A stretch of DNA of 52,946 nucleotides from the NCBI GenBank assembly GCA_021648755.1, contig JAKISG010000016.1, positions 1 through 52,946 on the forward strand, written 5' to 3'. Made by a program: the position numbers and the translations under genes. The notes under the pieces were generated by a model. It searched no databases and was not told the origin of the DNA. It saw nothing but the letters and a program-made list of their open reading frames with translations. Shown one piece after another: positions 45,407 through 52,946 of the stretch (position 1 is its first letter; each line of letters opens with the position of its first letter). The stretch is from Flavobacteriaceae bacterium. Lineage in GTDB: Bacteria > Bacteroidota > Bacteroidia > Flavobacteriales > Flavobacteriaceae.

Positions 45407-46498
45407 ATGATGAAAAAAATAAGAATCAACGGTCATTCTCATTTATTACCATACCCAGAGCAAATACCAAAATTTATGCGTGATAAGGAAATTTTTTGGG
45501 TTGGTGACGACAGAAAATACATGTTACAAAAAGGTTGGAAAAGACCTGTAACCGACTCTAGTTTTTTTTTAAATGAAAAATTAGAGTGGATGGATCGAAA
45601 TAACATAGACCATGCTGTTGTTTTAAACCTCTCACAACTATATGGTAACGGATTGCATTACGATATTATGAAACAAGCCCTGCGGTTTCAAAATGATTTT
45701 AATGCACAAGTACAACATGAAAACCCTTCAAAATTTACTTGTGGATTTGTAGTACAACCTGCATTTATTAATGGTGCCTTGTGGGAAATAGAACGTTGTG
45801 TAGAGAAATTAAACATGAAAGTTCTTTGCTTACCAACACACTTTAAAGACACAACAGGACAATGGAAAGTTATTTTTGATGAAATAAATGCGCCTATTTT
45901 CGAACTGGCAAATAAATATAAATTAGCCATTGAAATTCACCCTTACGATGGTGATAAAATGATAAAATTAGAAGATAAAAATTGGCGATTTCATTTAATT
46001 TGGATGCTAGCTCAATGTGGTGATGCCTATCATTTTTATTCCCTTAACGGAATTTATGAAAATTATCCAAATTTAAGAACCTGCTTTGCACATGGCGGAC
46101 AATTAGCGCAAATGAATTTAGGAAGAAGAATTCAAGGTTTTGACGGAAGACCCGATTTATTTAAGGGAAAATCACACCCTAGAAAATCCGTAGGACACAA
46201 AAATACATTTTTTGATACTTTAGTACATGACACTTTCTCCTTAGACCTATTAATTAAAAGACAAGGTGTAGAGCAGGTAATTATGGGGTTAGATGACCCA
46301 TACCCATTAGGAGAAATGGAAAGCGATGCACAATCATCTTACCCAGGAAAAATTTTAGACTTAGCCATAGATGAAAAAATTCTTACTAAAAAAGAGTACA
46401 ATGCTATCTGGAAAGACAATGTGCTAAATTGGGTTTTTGGTGATGCTAATAATTCTAAAATAGATTTAATAAATAAAATTAATATAGAAAAAAAATGA
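45407..46498 (+). CDS. Aminocarboxymuconate-semialdehyde decarboxylase (ACMSD)
   Basis: A 363-residue metal-dependent amidohydrolase-fold enzyme that decarboxylates 2-amino-3-carboxymuconate-6-semialdehyde, the product of the upstream dioxygenase. Zinc ligands His10 and His12 (NGHSHLLPY), His178 (IEIHPY), His229 (FAHGG) and Asp296 (GLDDPYP) are all present, in line with known ACMSD. The start has two ATG codons in succession; either would serve. The RidA-like gene overlaps its stop by 4 bases, so the two are translationally coupled. Confidence 0.93.
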   Translation: MMKKIRINGHSHLLPYPEQIPKFMRDKEIFWVGDDRKYMLQKGWKRPVTDSSFFLNEKLEWMDRNNIDHAVVLNLSQLYGNGLHYDIMKQALRFQNDFNAQVQHENPSKFTCGFVVQPAFINGALWEIERCVEKLNMKVLCLPTHFKDTTGQWKVIFDEINAPIFELANKYKLAIEIHPYDGDKMIKLEDKNWRFHLIWMLAQCGDAYHFYSLNGIYENYPNLRTCFAHGGQLAQMNLGRRIQGFDGRPDLFKGKSHPRKSVGHKNTFFDTLVHDTFSLDLLIKRQGVEQVIMGLDDPYPLGEMESDAQSSYPGKILDLAIDEKILTKKEYNAIWKDNVLNWVFGDANNSKIDLINKINIEKK

Positions 46499-46911
46499 AA
46501 AGCACTGTCATAAAAGGTAAAGCACAACCATTAGGTAAGTACCCTCACATTAAAAGAGTTGGTGATTTTTTGTTTGTTTCTGGTACAAGTTCACGAAGAG
46601 CAGACAATACACATGAAGGTGTAGTTATCGCTAAAAATGGAAATGTTACTCTAGATATAAAACTACAAACTAGAGCTGTTTTAAATAATATTAATGCAAT
46701 CTTAAAAGAAGAAAACGCAAGCTTAAAAGATGTAGTTGATGTCAGTACTTTTTTAATCGATATGAAAGATTTTAAAGATTACAACGAAGTTTATGCAACG
46801 TTTTTTGACTTTAATGGCCCAACAAGAACTACCGTCGCAGTACACCAATTACCACATAAAAATTTATTGATAGAAATGAAAGTTATAGCCTACAAAAAAG
46901 CAAAAAATTAA
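46495..46911 (+). CDS. RidA-family protein, probable 2-aminomuconate deaminase
   Basis: A 138-residue protein of the YjgF/YER057c/UK114 family. The conserved segments LGKYPHIKRVGDFLFVSGTSS, LQTRAVLNNINAILKEENAS and GPTRTTVAV are present. RidA proteins that follow ACMSD genes act as 2-aminomuconate deaminases, removing ammonia from the pathway; a generic enamine deaminase is the alternative. It starts inside the preceding stop (ATGA), which supports the metabolic link. Confidence 0.88.
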   Translation: MKSTVIKGKAQPLGKYPHIKRVGDFLFVSGTSSRRADNTHEGVVIAKNGNVTLDIKLQTRAVLNNINAILKEENASLKDVVDVSTFLIDMKDFKDYNEVYATFFDFNGPTRTTVAVHQLPHKNLLIEMKVIAYKKAKN

Positions 46912-46932
46912 CGCTATTTTTTTTATTTTTTA

Positions 46933-46963
46933 TTTGCTTAAATTAAAACTAATTGTATATTTG
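46933..46963 (+). promoter_or_regulatory. Promoter of rpmH
   Basis: TTTG (46933-46936) and TATATTTG (46956-46963) are separated by 19 bases, a textbook Bacteroidota promoter. The leader of about 35 bases carries a small hairpin CCGTTAAACGG. Confidence 0.8.
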
Positions 46964-47003
46964 CCGACCGTTAAACGGATTAAAATAATAAAGAAACAAC
47001 AAT

Positions 47004-47165
47004 ATGCCAAAAAGAACATACCAACCATCAAAAAGAAAAAGAAGAAACAAGCACGGTTTTAGAGAAAGAATGGCAAGTCCAAATGGCAGAAAAGTTTTAG
47101 CAAGAAGAAGAGCTAAAGGCAGAAAAAGAGTTAGTGTTTCTTCTGACCCAAGACCTAAAAAATAA
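47004..47165 (+). CDS. rpmH: 50S ribosomal protein L34
   Basis: A 53-residue, very basic protein: MPKRTYQPSKRKRRNKHGFR, then the conserved RMASPNGRKVLARRRAKGRK and a tail VSVSSDPRPKK. L34 is a small 50S subunit protein. In many bacteria rpmH starts the rpmH-rnpA-yidC-mnmE cluster near oriC; here it stands alone, followed by a terminator, as is common in Bacteroidota. Confidence 0.98.
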   Translation: MPKRTYQPSKRKRRNKHGFRERMASPNGRKVLARRRAKGRKRVSVSSDPRPKK

Positions 47166-47187
47166 TAATATTTTTATATAAAACATA

Positions 47188-47216
47188 AAGAGTACGCTTT
47201 GCGTGCTCTTTTTTTT
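47188..47216 (+). terminator. Terminator of rpmH
   Basis: AAGAGTACGC pairs with GCGTGCTCTT (one G-U) around TTT, followed by a long T run, 23 bases after the stop. Confidence 0.9.
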
Positions 47217-47279
47217 GCTTAATAATTTTACTTACTTGAGAAATACTAGCATATTTATTTAAATTGACTATTTTTTTAG

Positions 47280-47945
47280 TTAGTATGAATTTACATCTTT
47301 TAAAAAAGGAACAAACGAAAAATGATCAAATTCTCTTTTTTCAAATTCTTTTTCACTTTTTCTAATAAATAAAGTCATTACTTGTATTTTATCACCTACA
47401 GGTATTACTAATCTACCACCTATTTTAAGTTGTGCCAATAATGCTTTTGGTACTTTTGGCGCTCCAGCAGTTACTACTATTTTATCAAATGGCGCAAAGT
47501 CTGGTAGCCCCTTATAACCATCACCATATATTAGTTTTTTGGCTACAAACCCTATCTTAGGTAATAATTTTTTAGTATTTAAAAATAATTCCTTTTGCCT
47601 TTCAATACTATACACATCACATTTTAAATTAATTAAAACAGCCGTTTGATACCCAGAACCAGTACCGATTTCTAAAACTTTATCCTTTTCACTTAATTGC
47701 AATAATTCCGTTTGATAAGCAACTGTATATGGTTGAGATATGGTTTGATCTGCAGCAATAGGAAATGCTTTATCTTTATAAGCGTAATCTAAAAAACTAG
47801 AATTTAAAAAAAAGTGTCTTGGTATTTCATTTATAGCCCTTAAAACATTCTCATCTTTTATTCCCTTCGCTCTAATTAATTTGACTAATTGGTTTCGTAA
47901 ACCTTGATGTTTCGGTAAATCTTGATGTTTTGGTAAATTTTTCAC
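47280..47945 (-). CDS. pcm: Protein-L-isoaspartate O-methyltransferase
   Basis: A repair methyltransferase of about 221 residues that acts on damaged aspartyl residues. Family motifs are IPRHFFL, AFPIAADQTISQPYTVAYQTELL, VLEIGTGSGYQTAVL (SAM binding) and GDGYKGLPDFAPFDKIVVTAGAP. The start is taken as GTG at 47945; the longer frame to 48053 adds a hydrophobic N-terminus not seen in the family and would cross the divergent promoter region. A TTTG-N20-TATTTTTG promoter ends just before that GTG, so the message may be leaderless. Two 18-base copies (47901-47936) duplicate LPKHQ-[DG] near the N-terminus. Confidence 0.9.
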   Translation of the reverse strand: MKNLPKHQDLPKHQGLRNQLVKLIRAKGIKDENVLRAINEIPRHFFLNSSFLDYAYKDKAFPIAADQTISQPYTVAYQTELLQLSEKDKVLEIGTGSGYQTAVLINLKCDVYSIERQKELFLNTKKLLPKIGFVAKKLIYGDGYKGLPDFAPFDKIVVTAGAPKVPKALLAQLKIGGRLVIPVGDKIQVMTLFIRKSEKEFEKREFDHFSFVPFLKDVNSY

Positions 47946-48149
47946 AAAACAAAAATAAATAAATTTATAAAATAAAACAAAATAAAGTAAGTTTTTGTAT
48001 TTTTGAAAAATGTTAAAAAATGTAACGTAAATGAGGTAACTTAAAACCAACATTCATCGCTAATGATAAATTTTGAATTTTATACTTTCGCGCTATACTT
48101 TTATAATTCAACATTAATCATCAAAACACATTCAAAATAATTTAAATTT

Positions 48150-49109
48150 ATGTTAAAAGTAGGCGTTTTAGGTGCAGGTCATCTCGGAAAAATTCATTTA
48201 AAATTATTAAATCAATCTTCTAAATATCAACTTATTGGATTCTATGATACAGATAAAAATAATGCGAAAAAAGTAGCAACAGAATTTGGCTATACCTATT
48301 TTGATACTGTTTCAAAATTAATTAACGCTGTAGATGTTGTTACTATCGTAACACCAACTCTTTCTCATTTTGATTGTGCTAAAGAGGCCATTACAAAAGG
48401 CAAACATATCTTTATTGAAAAGCCAATTACAAAAACAGTAAATGAGGCAATTACATTGAGGGCTCTAGTAAGTCAAAACCATATAAAAGGGCAAGTTGGG
48501 CATGTAGAACGATTTAACCCCGCATTTACAGCAGTTAAAAATTTAATTAAAAACCCTATGTTTATTGAGGCGCATCGGCTAGCAGAATTTAACCCTAGAG
48601 GAACAGACGTGCCTGTAGTTTTAGATTTAATGATACACGACATAGATATTATATTAAGTGTTGTAAAATCAAAAATAAAAAGTATTCATGCAAGTGGCGT
48701 TAGTGTTATTAGCGAAACTCCAGATATTGCCAACGCTAGAATAGAATTTGAAAATGGCTGTGTTGCTAATTTAACAGCCAGTAGAATCTCTATGAAAAAT
48801 ATGCGTAAAACTCGATTTTTTCAAAAAGATGCGTATATCTCAGTTGATTTTTTAGAGAAAAAAAGTGAAGTTGTAAAAATGAAAGATGTACCAAAAAATC
48901 CAGATGAGTTTGCTATGATATTGCAAAATGCCGAAGGTGTAAAAAAACAAATTTATTTTGAAAATCCAGAAGTTAAAAACAATAATGCTATTTTAGATGA
49001 GTTAGAAACTTTTGCAGATGCAATTAATAATGACACAACACCTATTGTTACATTAAACGATGGTACAGAAGCTCTAAAAGTAGCGCAACAAATAATAGCT
49101 TGTTTCTAA
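48150..49109 (+). CDS. Gfo/Idh/MocA family oxidoreductase
   Basis: A 319-residue NAD(P)-dependent dehydrogenase. The Rossmann motif is GVLGAGHLGKIHLKLL (about 5-20), the substrate-domain lysine is in EKPITKTVNEA (about 94-104), and the C-terminal half is the open beta-sheet fold. VGHVERFNPA and DLMIHDIDI carry residues typical of the sugar-oxidising members. The substrate cannot be told. It is 53 bases upstream of the 3-hydroxybutyryl-CoA dehydrogenase gene and probably co-transcribed with it. Confidence 0.9.
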   Translation: MLKVGVLGAGHLGKIHLKLLNQSSKYQLIGFYDTDKNNAKKVATEFGYTYFDTVSKLINAVDVVTIVTPTLSHFDCAKEAITKGKHIFIEKPITKTVNEAITLRALVSQNHIKGQVGHVERFNPAFTAVKNLIKNPMFIEAHRLAEFNPRGTDVPVVLDLMIHDIDIILSVVKSKIKSIHASGVSVISETPDIANARIEFENGCVANLTASRISMKNMRKTRFFQKDAYISVDFLEKKSEVVKMKDVPKNPDEFAMILQNAEGVKKQIYFENPEVKNNNAILDELETFADAINNDTTPIVTLNDGTEALKVAQQIIACF

Positions 49110-49162
49110 CCTACAAACTTCAAGGCTACTTTAAAACATTTAAAAACTAAAATAATTAAAAA

Positions 49163-50050
49163 ATGAAAAACATTTCAGTAATAGGCGCAGGAACAATGGG
49201 GAACGGTATTGCACACGTTTTTGCTCAAAATGGCTATACCGTAAATTTAATAGATCTCTCTGAAGATTCTTTAGTTGCAGGAATTGTAAATATTACTAAA
49301 AACTTAGATCGCTTATTGGTAAAAGAAAAAATTACAGAGACCATTAAAAATGCAACATTAACAAATATTAATACTTTTACTTCTACAGAAAAAGGAGTGA
49401 AAAATGCTGATTTAGTAGTAGAAGCGGCAACCGAAAATGAAGATTTAAAATTAAAAATTTTTAAAGCTATAGATCAATTTGCACCTAAAAACGCAATTTT
49501 AGCAACCAATACATCATCCATATCTATTACAAAAATAGCGAGCGCTACTAATAGACCAGAAAAAGTAATTGGTATGCACTTTATGAACCCTGTACCAATA
49601 ATGAAATTGGTTGAAATAATTAGAGGTTATTCTACTAGTGATCAAGTAACAAAAACTATAATGGATTTATCGTTACGCCTTAAAAAAACACCTTTAGAAG
49701 TAAACGATTATCCTGGTTTTGTAGCAAACCGTATTTTAATGCCGATGTTAAATGAAGCCATAGAAACACTTTACAATGGTGTTGCAGGAGTTTATGAAAT
49801 AGATAATGTTATGAAGTTAGGTATGGGACACCCTATGGGGCCTTTGCAATTAGCTGATTTTATTGGTTTAGATATTTGTTTATCTATTCTTAATGTAATG
49901 TATGATGGATTTAAAAACTCAAAATATGCACCTTGCCCTTTACTAGTAAATATGGTGCAGGCTGGTAAATTAGGAATTAAGTCTGGAGAAGGGTTTTACG
50001 ATTATTCAGAAAGTAAAAAGGCAATAAAAATTTCTAACCGATTTATTTAA
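49163..50050 (+). CDS. 3-hydroxybutyryl-CoA dehydrogenase
   Basis: A 295-residue NAD-dependent enzyme oxidising 3-hydroxyacyl-CoA. The dinucleotide-binding motif is VIGAGTMGNGIAHVFAQNG (about 5-23). Further family features are ATNTSSISITKIA (substrate Ser), GMHFMNPVPIMKLVEI (catalytic His about 138) and GFVANRILMPMLNEA. It acts in the cytoplasm in fatty-acid or butyrate metabolism. It follows the oxidoreductase gene, and a secreted unknown begins 11 bases later. Confidence 0.94.
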   Translation: MKNISVIGAGTMGNGIAHVFAQNGYTVNLIDLSEDSLVAGIVNITKNLDRLLVKEKITETIKNATLTNINTFTSTEKGVKNADLVVEAATENEDLKLKIFKAIDQFAPKNAILATNTSSISITKIASATNRPEKVIGMHFMNPVPIMKLVEIIRGYSTSDQVTKTIMDLSLRLKKTPLEVNDYPGFVANRILMPMLNEAIETLYNGVAGVYEIDNVMKLGMGHPMGPLQLADFIGLDICLSILNVMYDGFKNSKYAPCPLLVNMVQAGKLGIKSGEGFYDYSESKKAIKISNRFI

Positions 50051-50061
50051 AATAATATATT

Positions 50062-50811
50062 ATGAAATATAAAATAAGCCTATTAATTCTATTTATTGCA
50101 CTATCTAACCATTTTGTTATTGCTCAAAATTTAAATGCTTACAAGTATATTATCATACCAAATAAATTTGATTTTTTAAAAACACCTGATCAATACCAGT
50201 TAAATGCATTAACCAAATTTTTATTTGAAAAGGAAAATTTTATAACCTTATTTGAAAATGAAAGATTACCAAGTGAATTATACGAAAATTCCTGTTTAGG
50301 CTTACATGTAAAAGTAATTAAAAAAGCAATTTTTTTAACAACAGTACTTAAAATTCAACTAATAGATTGCAAAAATGAAGTTGTTTTTATAAGTGAAAAA
50401 GGCAGTAGTAAAATTAAAGATTTTAAAAGAGCTTACCAAAAAGCTTTAAGAAATGCATTTAAATCTATTCCGTTATTAAATTATAATTATAGCGATTCTG
50501 TTAAAGTAAAGCCTAAACAAGATAAAAACTTTGAACTTAAAAGAGAAGTAACAAAGAAAGAAATAACTACTAAATCTACCCATTTAGAAAAAACAGATAC
50601 ACCAATTTTGTATGCTCAAAAAAACGAAAATGGATTTCAATTAGTAGATAATACACCAAAAATTATATATGTTATTTTAACTACAAATAAAAAGGATGTT
50701 TATTTGTTAAAAAACAAAAAGGGAATTTTATATAAAAAAAACGGCAAATGGTTTGTTGAGTATTATAAAAATAACAAATTAAAAAGTAAAAATTTACAGG
50801 TTGAATTCTGA
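50062..50811 (+). CDS. Secreted hypothetical protein
   Basis: A 249-residue protein with a signal peptide (about 1-21, ending VIAQ) and the mature start NLNAYKYIIIPNKFDFLKTPDQYQLN, which recurs in flavobacterial proteins of unknown function. The middle alternates strands and helices (CLGLHVKVIKKAIFLTTVLKIQLIDC), and the last 45 residues are lysine- and asparagine-rich. No catalytic motif is visible. It is 11 bases after the 3-hydroxybutyryl-CoA dehydrogenase gene on the same strand, so they may share a transcript. Confidence 0.7.
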   Translation: MKYKISLLILFIALSNHFVIAQNLNAYKYIIIPNKFDFLKTPDQYQLNALTKFLFEKENFITLFENERLPSELYENSCLGLHVKVIKKAIFLTTVLKIQLIDCKNEVVFISEKGSSKIKDFKRAYQKALRNAFKSIPLLNYNYSDSVKVKPKQDKNFELKREVTKKEITTKSTHLEKTDTPILYAQKNENGFQLVDNTPKIIYVILTTNKKDVYLLKNKKGILYKKNGKWFVEYYKNNKLKSKNLQVEF

Positions 50812-50825
50812 AAATAATCAGAATA

Positions 50826-50999
50826 CTAAGCGTCTGCAGCAGCAATTCTTTTTGCTTCTTTTTTTAATTTTCTGTTTTCTATAAAACTACCAATCAACCA
50901 ATAAGGTACTATAAATGTTAAAGCAAAAATTAATAACCAAAAACCCATAGTAAAAACCCCCATAAAAAGTAAAAATCCTAAAAATTGACTTAAATCCAT
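50826..50999 (-). CDS. Small membrane protein, 57 residues
   Basis: The frame encodes MDLSQFLGFLLFMGVFTMGF, then WLLIFALTFIVPYWLIGSFI and a charged tail ENRKLKKEAKRIAAADA. One or two membrane helices occupy about 4-40, with the tail in the cytoplasm. It converges with the preceding gene, whose stop is 15 bases away. Small proteins like this are common and conserved in Flavobacteriaceae. I know of no function. Confidence 0.7.
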   Translation of the reverse strand: MDLSQFLGFLLFMGVFTMGFWLLIFALTFIVPYWLIGSFIENRKLKKEAKRIAAADA

Positions 51000-51289
51000 A
51001 ATACTAACATTTATAATTTATTTATAACTACAAAAGTAAACTTATTTTTTATTTATTTACTAGTGTTTTTTAATTAAATTTATAGAGTTTATTTGGTTTC
51101 GGTCATTAGTGTTGATTCTGCTCTTGAAGTTACGTTCCATTTTACTAAGTACACGTTTATAAGGTAAATAATATAATGAAATAACGATAAAAGTACGCGG
51201 TTCAAACAACTACGGAAAAATAAATTAGTTATACCGTATTACCAAACATACCATAATATTGTTATTTCTTATAAAAAAATTATAATTAT

Positions 51290-52273
51290 TTATTTTTTTG
51301 CTGATTTATTAGTTTTATTTTTACCACTGTAGAACCTAAGTCCAAGACCTCCATAAAAAGTGGCATTTCCTAAATCGGAATTTAGATGTATATATTCTGT
51401 TGCTTTAGCTAAAATACCAATGCTATTATTTACTTTAAATTCAATTTCTGAAGAAATAAAAACACCGTATATAAAATTATTTTCTGCATCAATTTGCAGT
51501 CCATTATCTAGTTCTCGGGTTCCTTTATTTACTGTTTCAAAACCCAATAAACCACCTACGCCAAGAGAGAGCATTGTTTTTTTACTTTTAATTATTGGGA
51601 GAAAATAACCCATATTAGCTGAAAAAATAGTATATGGTACTTCAAAATCTTCTTTTTTTATTTTAGAAAAAGAAGTATAAATACCTGTTTTAAGGTAGCC
51701 TGTTTTAAGTGGTGAGTTATAGTTTAAGTTTGCGCCTAAACCATCTGCTGTAAGCCCTGCTGTAATATCAAATGAGGCTTTTAAACGAACTTCTTTTTCT
51801 TTAATTTTAGATATTGGGTTTTGGATTACTATTTCTTCTTTTACGGCTACTTTTGGTGTTGTTTTTTTTTCGGTATCATTTTCTAATACAATTAAGCCTT
51901 TTTTATTAAAAGAGAGGTCCTTTTCTATTTTATTTATCATTTCAGAAACATTTGAGGCTTGATCCTTATTAATAAAATAAGTATCTTTATTTATTTTTTT
52001 AGTGTATTTTAAAATAAAATTATAGATTAAACCGTCTTTAGTGGTTACTTTTAAATTAAAATCTTTATTTTTTATACCACTTACAATACCTACATTAGGT
52101 TTATCTACATTAAATTTAAATAATGATTTTTCAAAGATTGTTACACTTGTTAATATTGGTGATTCAAAAAATAGAATTACATTTTTTTTAGGATTTACTT
52201 CAATTGTGTTGTTTGTTTGCGAATTACAAATACTATAAAAAAATAGGGTTGTAATAATTATATAATGCTTCAT
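51290..52273 (-). CDS. TraN/TraO-like chimera of conjugative transposon origin
   Basis: A 327-residue exported protein (signal peptide about 1-18). Residues about 25-102 (KKNVILFFESPILTSVTIFE ... KDGLIYNFILKYTKKINKDTYFI) look like the N-terminal domain of conjugative-transposon TraN. Residues about 163-320 (LKASFDITAGLTADGLGANL ... GGLLGFETVNKGTRELDNG ... ATFYGGLGLRFYSG) look like the outer-membrane protein TraO. A lysine-rich linker joins them. No other tra gene is in the window. Identification is from recalled motifs and should be treated as provisional; a plain outer-membrane protein is the alternative. Confidence 0.55.
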   Translation of the reverse strand: MKHYIIITTLFFYSICNSQTNNTIEVNPKKNVILFFESPILTSVTIFEKSLFKFNVDKPNVGIVSGIKNKDFNLKVTTKDGLIYNFILKYTKKINKDTYFINKDQASNVSEMINKIEKDLSFNKKGLIVLENDTEKKTTPKVAVKEEIVIQNPISKIKEKEVRLKASFDITAGLTADGLGANLNYNSPLKTGYLKTGIYTSFSKIKKEDFEVPYTIFSANMGYFLPIIKSKKTMLSLGVGGLLGFETVNKGTRELDNGLQIDAENNFIYGVFISSEIEFKVNNSIGILAKATEYIHLNSDLGNATFYGGLGLRFYSGKNKTNKSAKK

Positions 52274-52406
52274 TTTTTGATATTTTATACAAGTATGGTT
52301 AATTGATATTTATTTTCTTTAATGTTTTGTTTGTGATTTACTGTCTACATTAATTTACAAAACTACCAATTAAACTTGTTAGTAGCAAAAAAATAGCAAC
52401 TTTAAT

Positions 52407-52946
52407 TCAGGGCAAACCCATATCCTTTTGTCTAGTTCCAGTTTTTTTATCTTTGAGGCTTTCTAATAACTTGGGGTCATTGGTATAGGTTTCGTCACTT
52501 TCAGTAATGCCAGTAAACTCATCATCATCTATGTCAGATATTGAACTCAATATCTTGTGTCTCCAATCAAAAGCGGTTTTCTTATTAATTTCTAATGTAA
52601 CTTTTATCTTATCTAAAGTCTTTTCTTGAACCATTAAATTTAGATAAGCATCTATTTTATCCTTATGATGCAAACCTGCTATCCAAGTTCCTGTATATTC
52701 AGTAAAACTACGATTACATGACTTGCACTTGTAACGTTGAGACCCACTTTTAAAACCGAATTTTACATATTTTGTGTGACTACAATGTGGACATTCTCCT
52801 TGCTTGTTGTTTAAAACATCTCTACGTATTTTTTGAAAATCACAAACAATATCTGTTTTAATGTCACTTAACTTAACAATCTCTGATATTATAAAATTAC
52901 GCTCTATCACAGGTAAGTCAAGCAAGTATGTTTTAATTTTTGATAA
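52407..52946 (-). pseudogene. Truncated IS1595/ISXO2-like transposase, partial at window edge
   Basis: At least 179 codons, open to the right edge. The zinc ribbon CPHCSHTKYVKFGFKSGSQR, with CKSCNRSF, is followed by the segment EYTGTWIAGLHHKDKIDAYL and part of the DDE domain (ITESDETY). The frame stops after KDMGLP, where the rest of the catalytic domain should follow, so the copy is inactive. The best start upstream is a TTG at 52925, but the true start may lie outside. It marks the end of a mobile-DNA region with the TraN/TraO-like gene. Confidence 0.75.

Noticed and set aside
46933..47216. Replication origin near rpmH
   Set aside because: No DnaA boxes in a cluster and no dnaA, rnpA or yidC next to rpmH; in Bacteroidota rpmH is often away from the origin.
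47946..48053. Upstream extension of the isoaspartate methyltransferase
   Set aside because: It would add 36 hydrophobic residues not found in the family and cross the promoter of the divergent gene; low-complexity AT sequence keeps the frame open by chance.
1..52946. CRISPR arrays or cas genes
   Set aside because: No regularly spaced direct repeats of 20-40 bases and no Cas-like proteins were seen.

Overview
The window is AT-rich DNA from a member of the Bacteroidota, almost certainly the family Flavobacteriaceae. Supporting signs are the PorP/SprF and C-terminal sorting-domain proteins of the type IX secretion system, a fused CcoN-CcoO oxidase subunit, the GlmU-family protein with its small upstream partner, RecQ with a degenerate zinc site, a lack of Shine-Dalgarno sequences, and promoters of the Bacteroidota form TTTG-N17-20-TAnnTTTG (clearest before rpmH, rpsA, the tRNA pair and the gene at 17971). 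No genus can be named from sequence alone.

Layout. 1-4000 is an accessory stretch: three long inverted repeats, a two-gene minus-strand unit of unknown function, insertion-sequence remnants, a broken reading frame and an unknown lipoprotein. 4000-12700 holds a NifU-type Fe-S protein, a lone PorP/SprF protein, a 1010-residue BNR-repeat protein, a LolA-like protein, a TolB-like PD40 lipoprotein and an unknown conserved protein. 12850-19520 holds an AsmA-like protein, the GlmU-family pair, tRNA-Ser(GCT) and tRNA-Pro(TGG), and a membrane protein overlapping a DUF3822 gene. 19600-27030 is a minus-strand housekeeping block: YqgE, HU, Fmt, a short RecQ, a NadR-like ATPase and UvrA.

27180-33630 begins with a decayed gene and continues with the cbb3 oxidase cluster ccoS-ccoNO-ccoQ-ccoP-ccoG-fixH-safE, preceded by an FNR/CRP-type palindrome over a Bacteroidota promoter. 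The copper ATPase ccoI, usual partner of ccoS, is absent from the window. 33655-36115 holds a T9SS-exported beta-helix protein, a small membrane protein and an ExbD-like lipoprotein. 36224-37857 is a tandem pair of PPK2 polyphosphate kinases.

38074-40314 encodes ribosomal protein S1 with a DUF2853 domain fused to its N-terminus, the most unusual single gene here. It is followed by OxyR, a long RecQ with HRDC, and KdsD. 44827-46911 encodes three successive steps of kynurenine-pathway tryptophan degradation (3-hydroxyanthranilate dioxygenase, ACMSD, aminomuconate deaminase). Then come rpmH, a protein-isoaspartate methyltransferase, an oxidoreductase, 3-hydroxybutyryl-CoA dehydrogenase, a secreted unknown and a 57-residue membrane protein. 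The right edge (51290-52946) is mobile debris: a protein that looks like TraN joined to TraO of Bacteroidetes conjugative transposons, and a truncated IS1595-type transposase that runs off the window.
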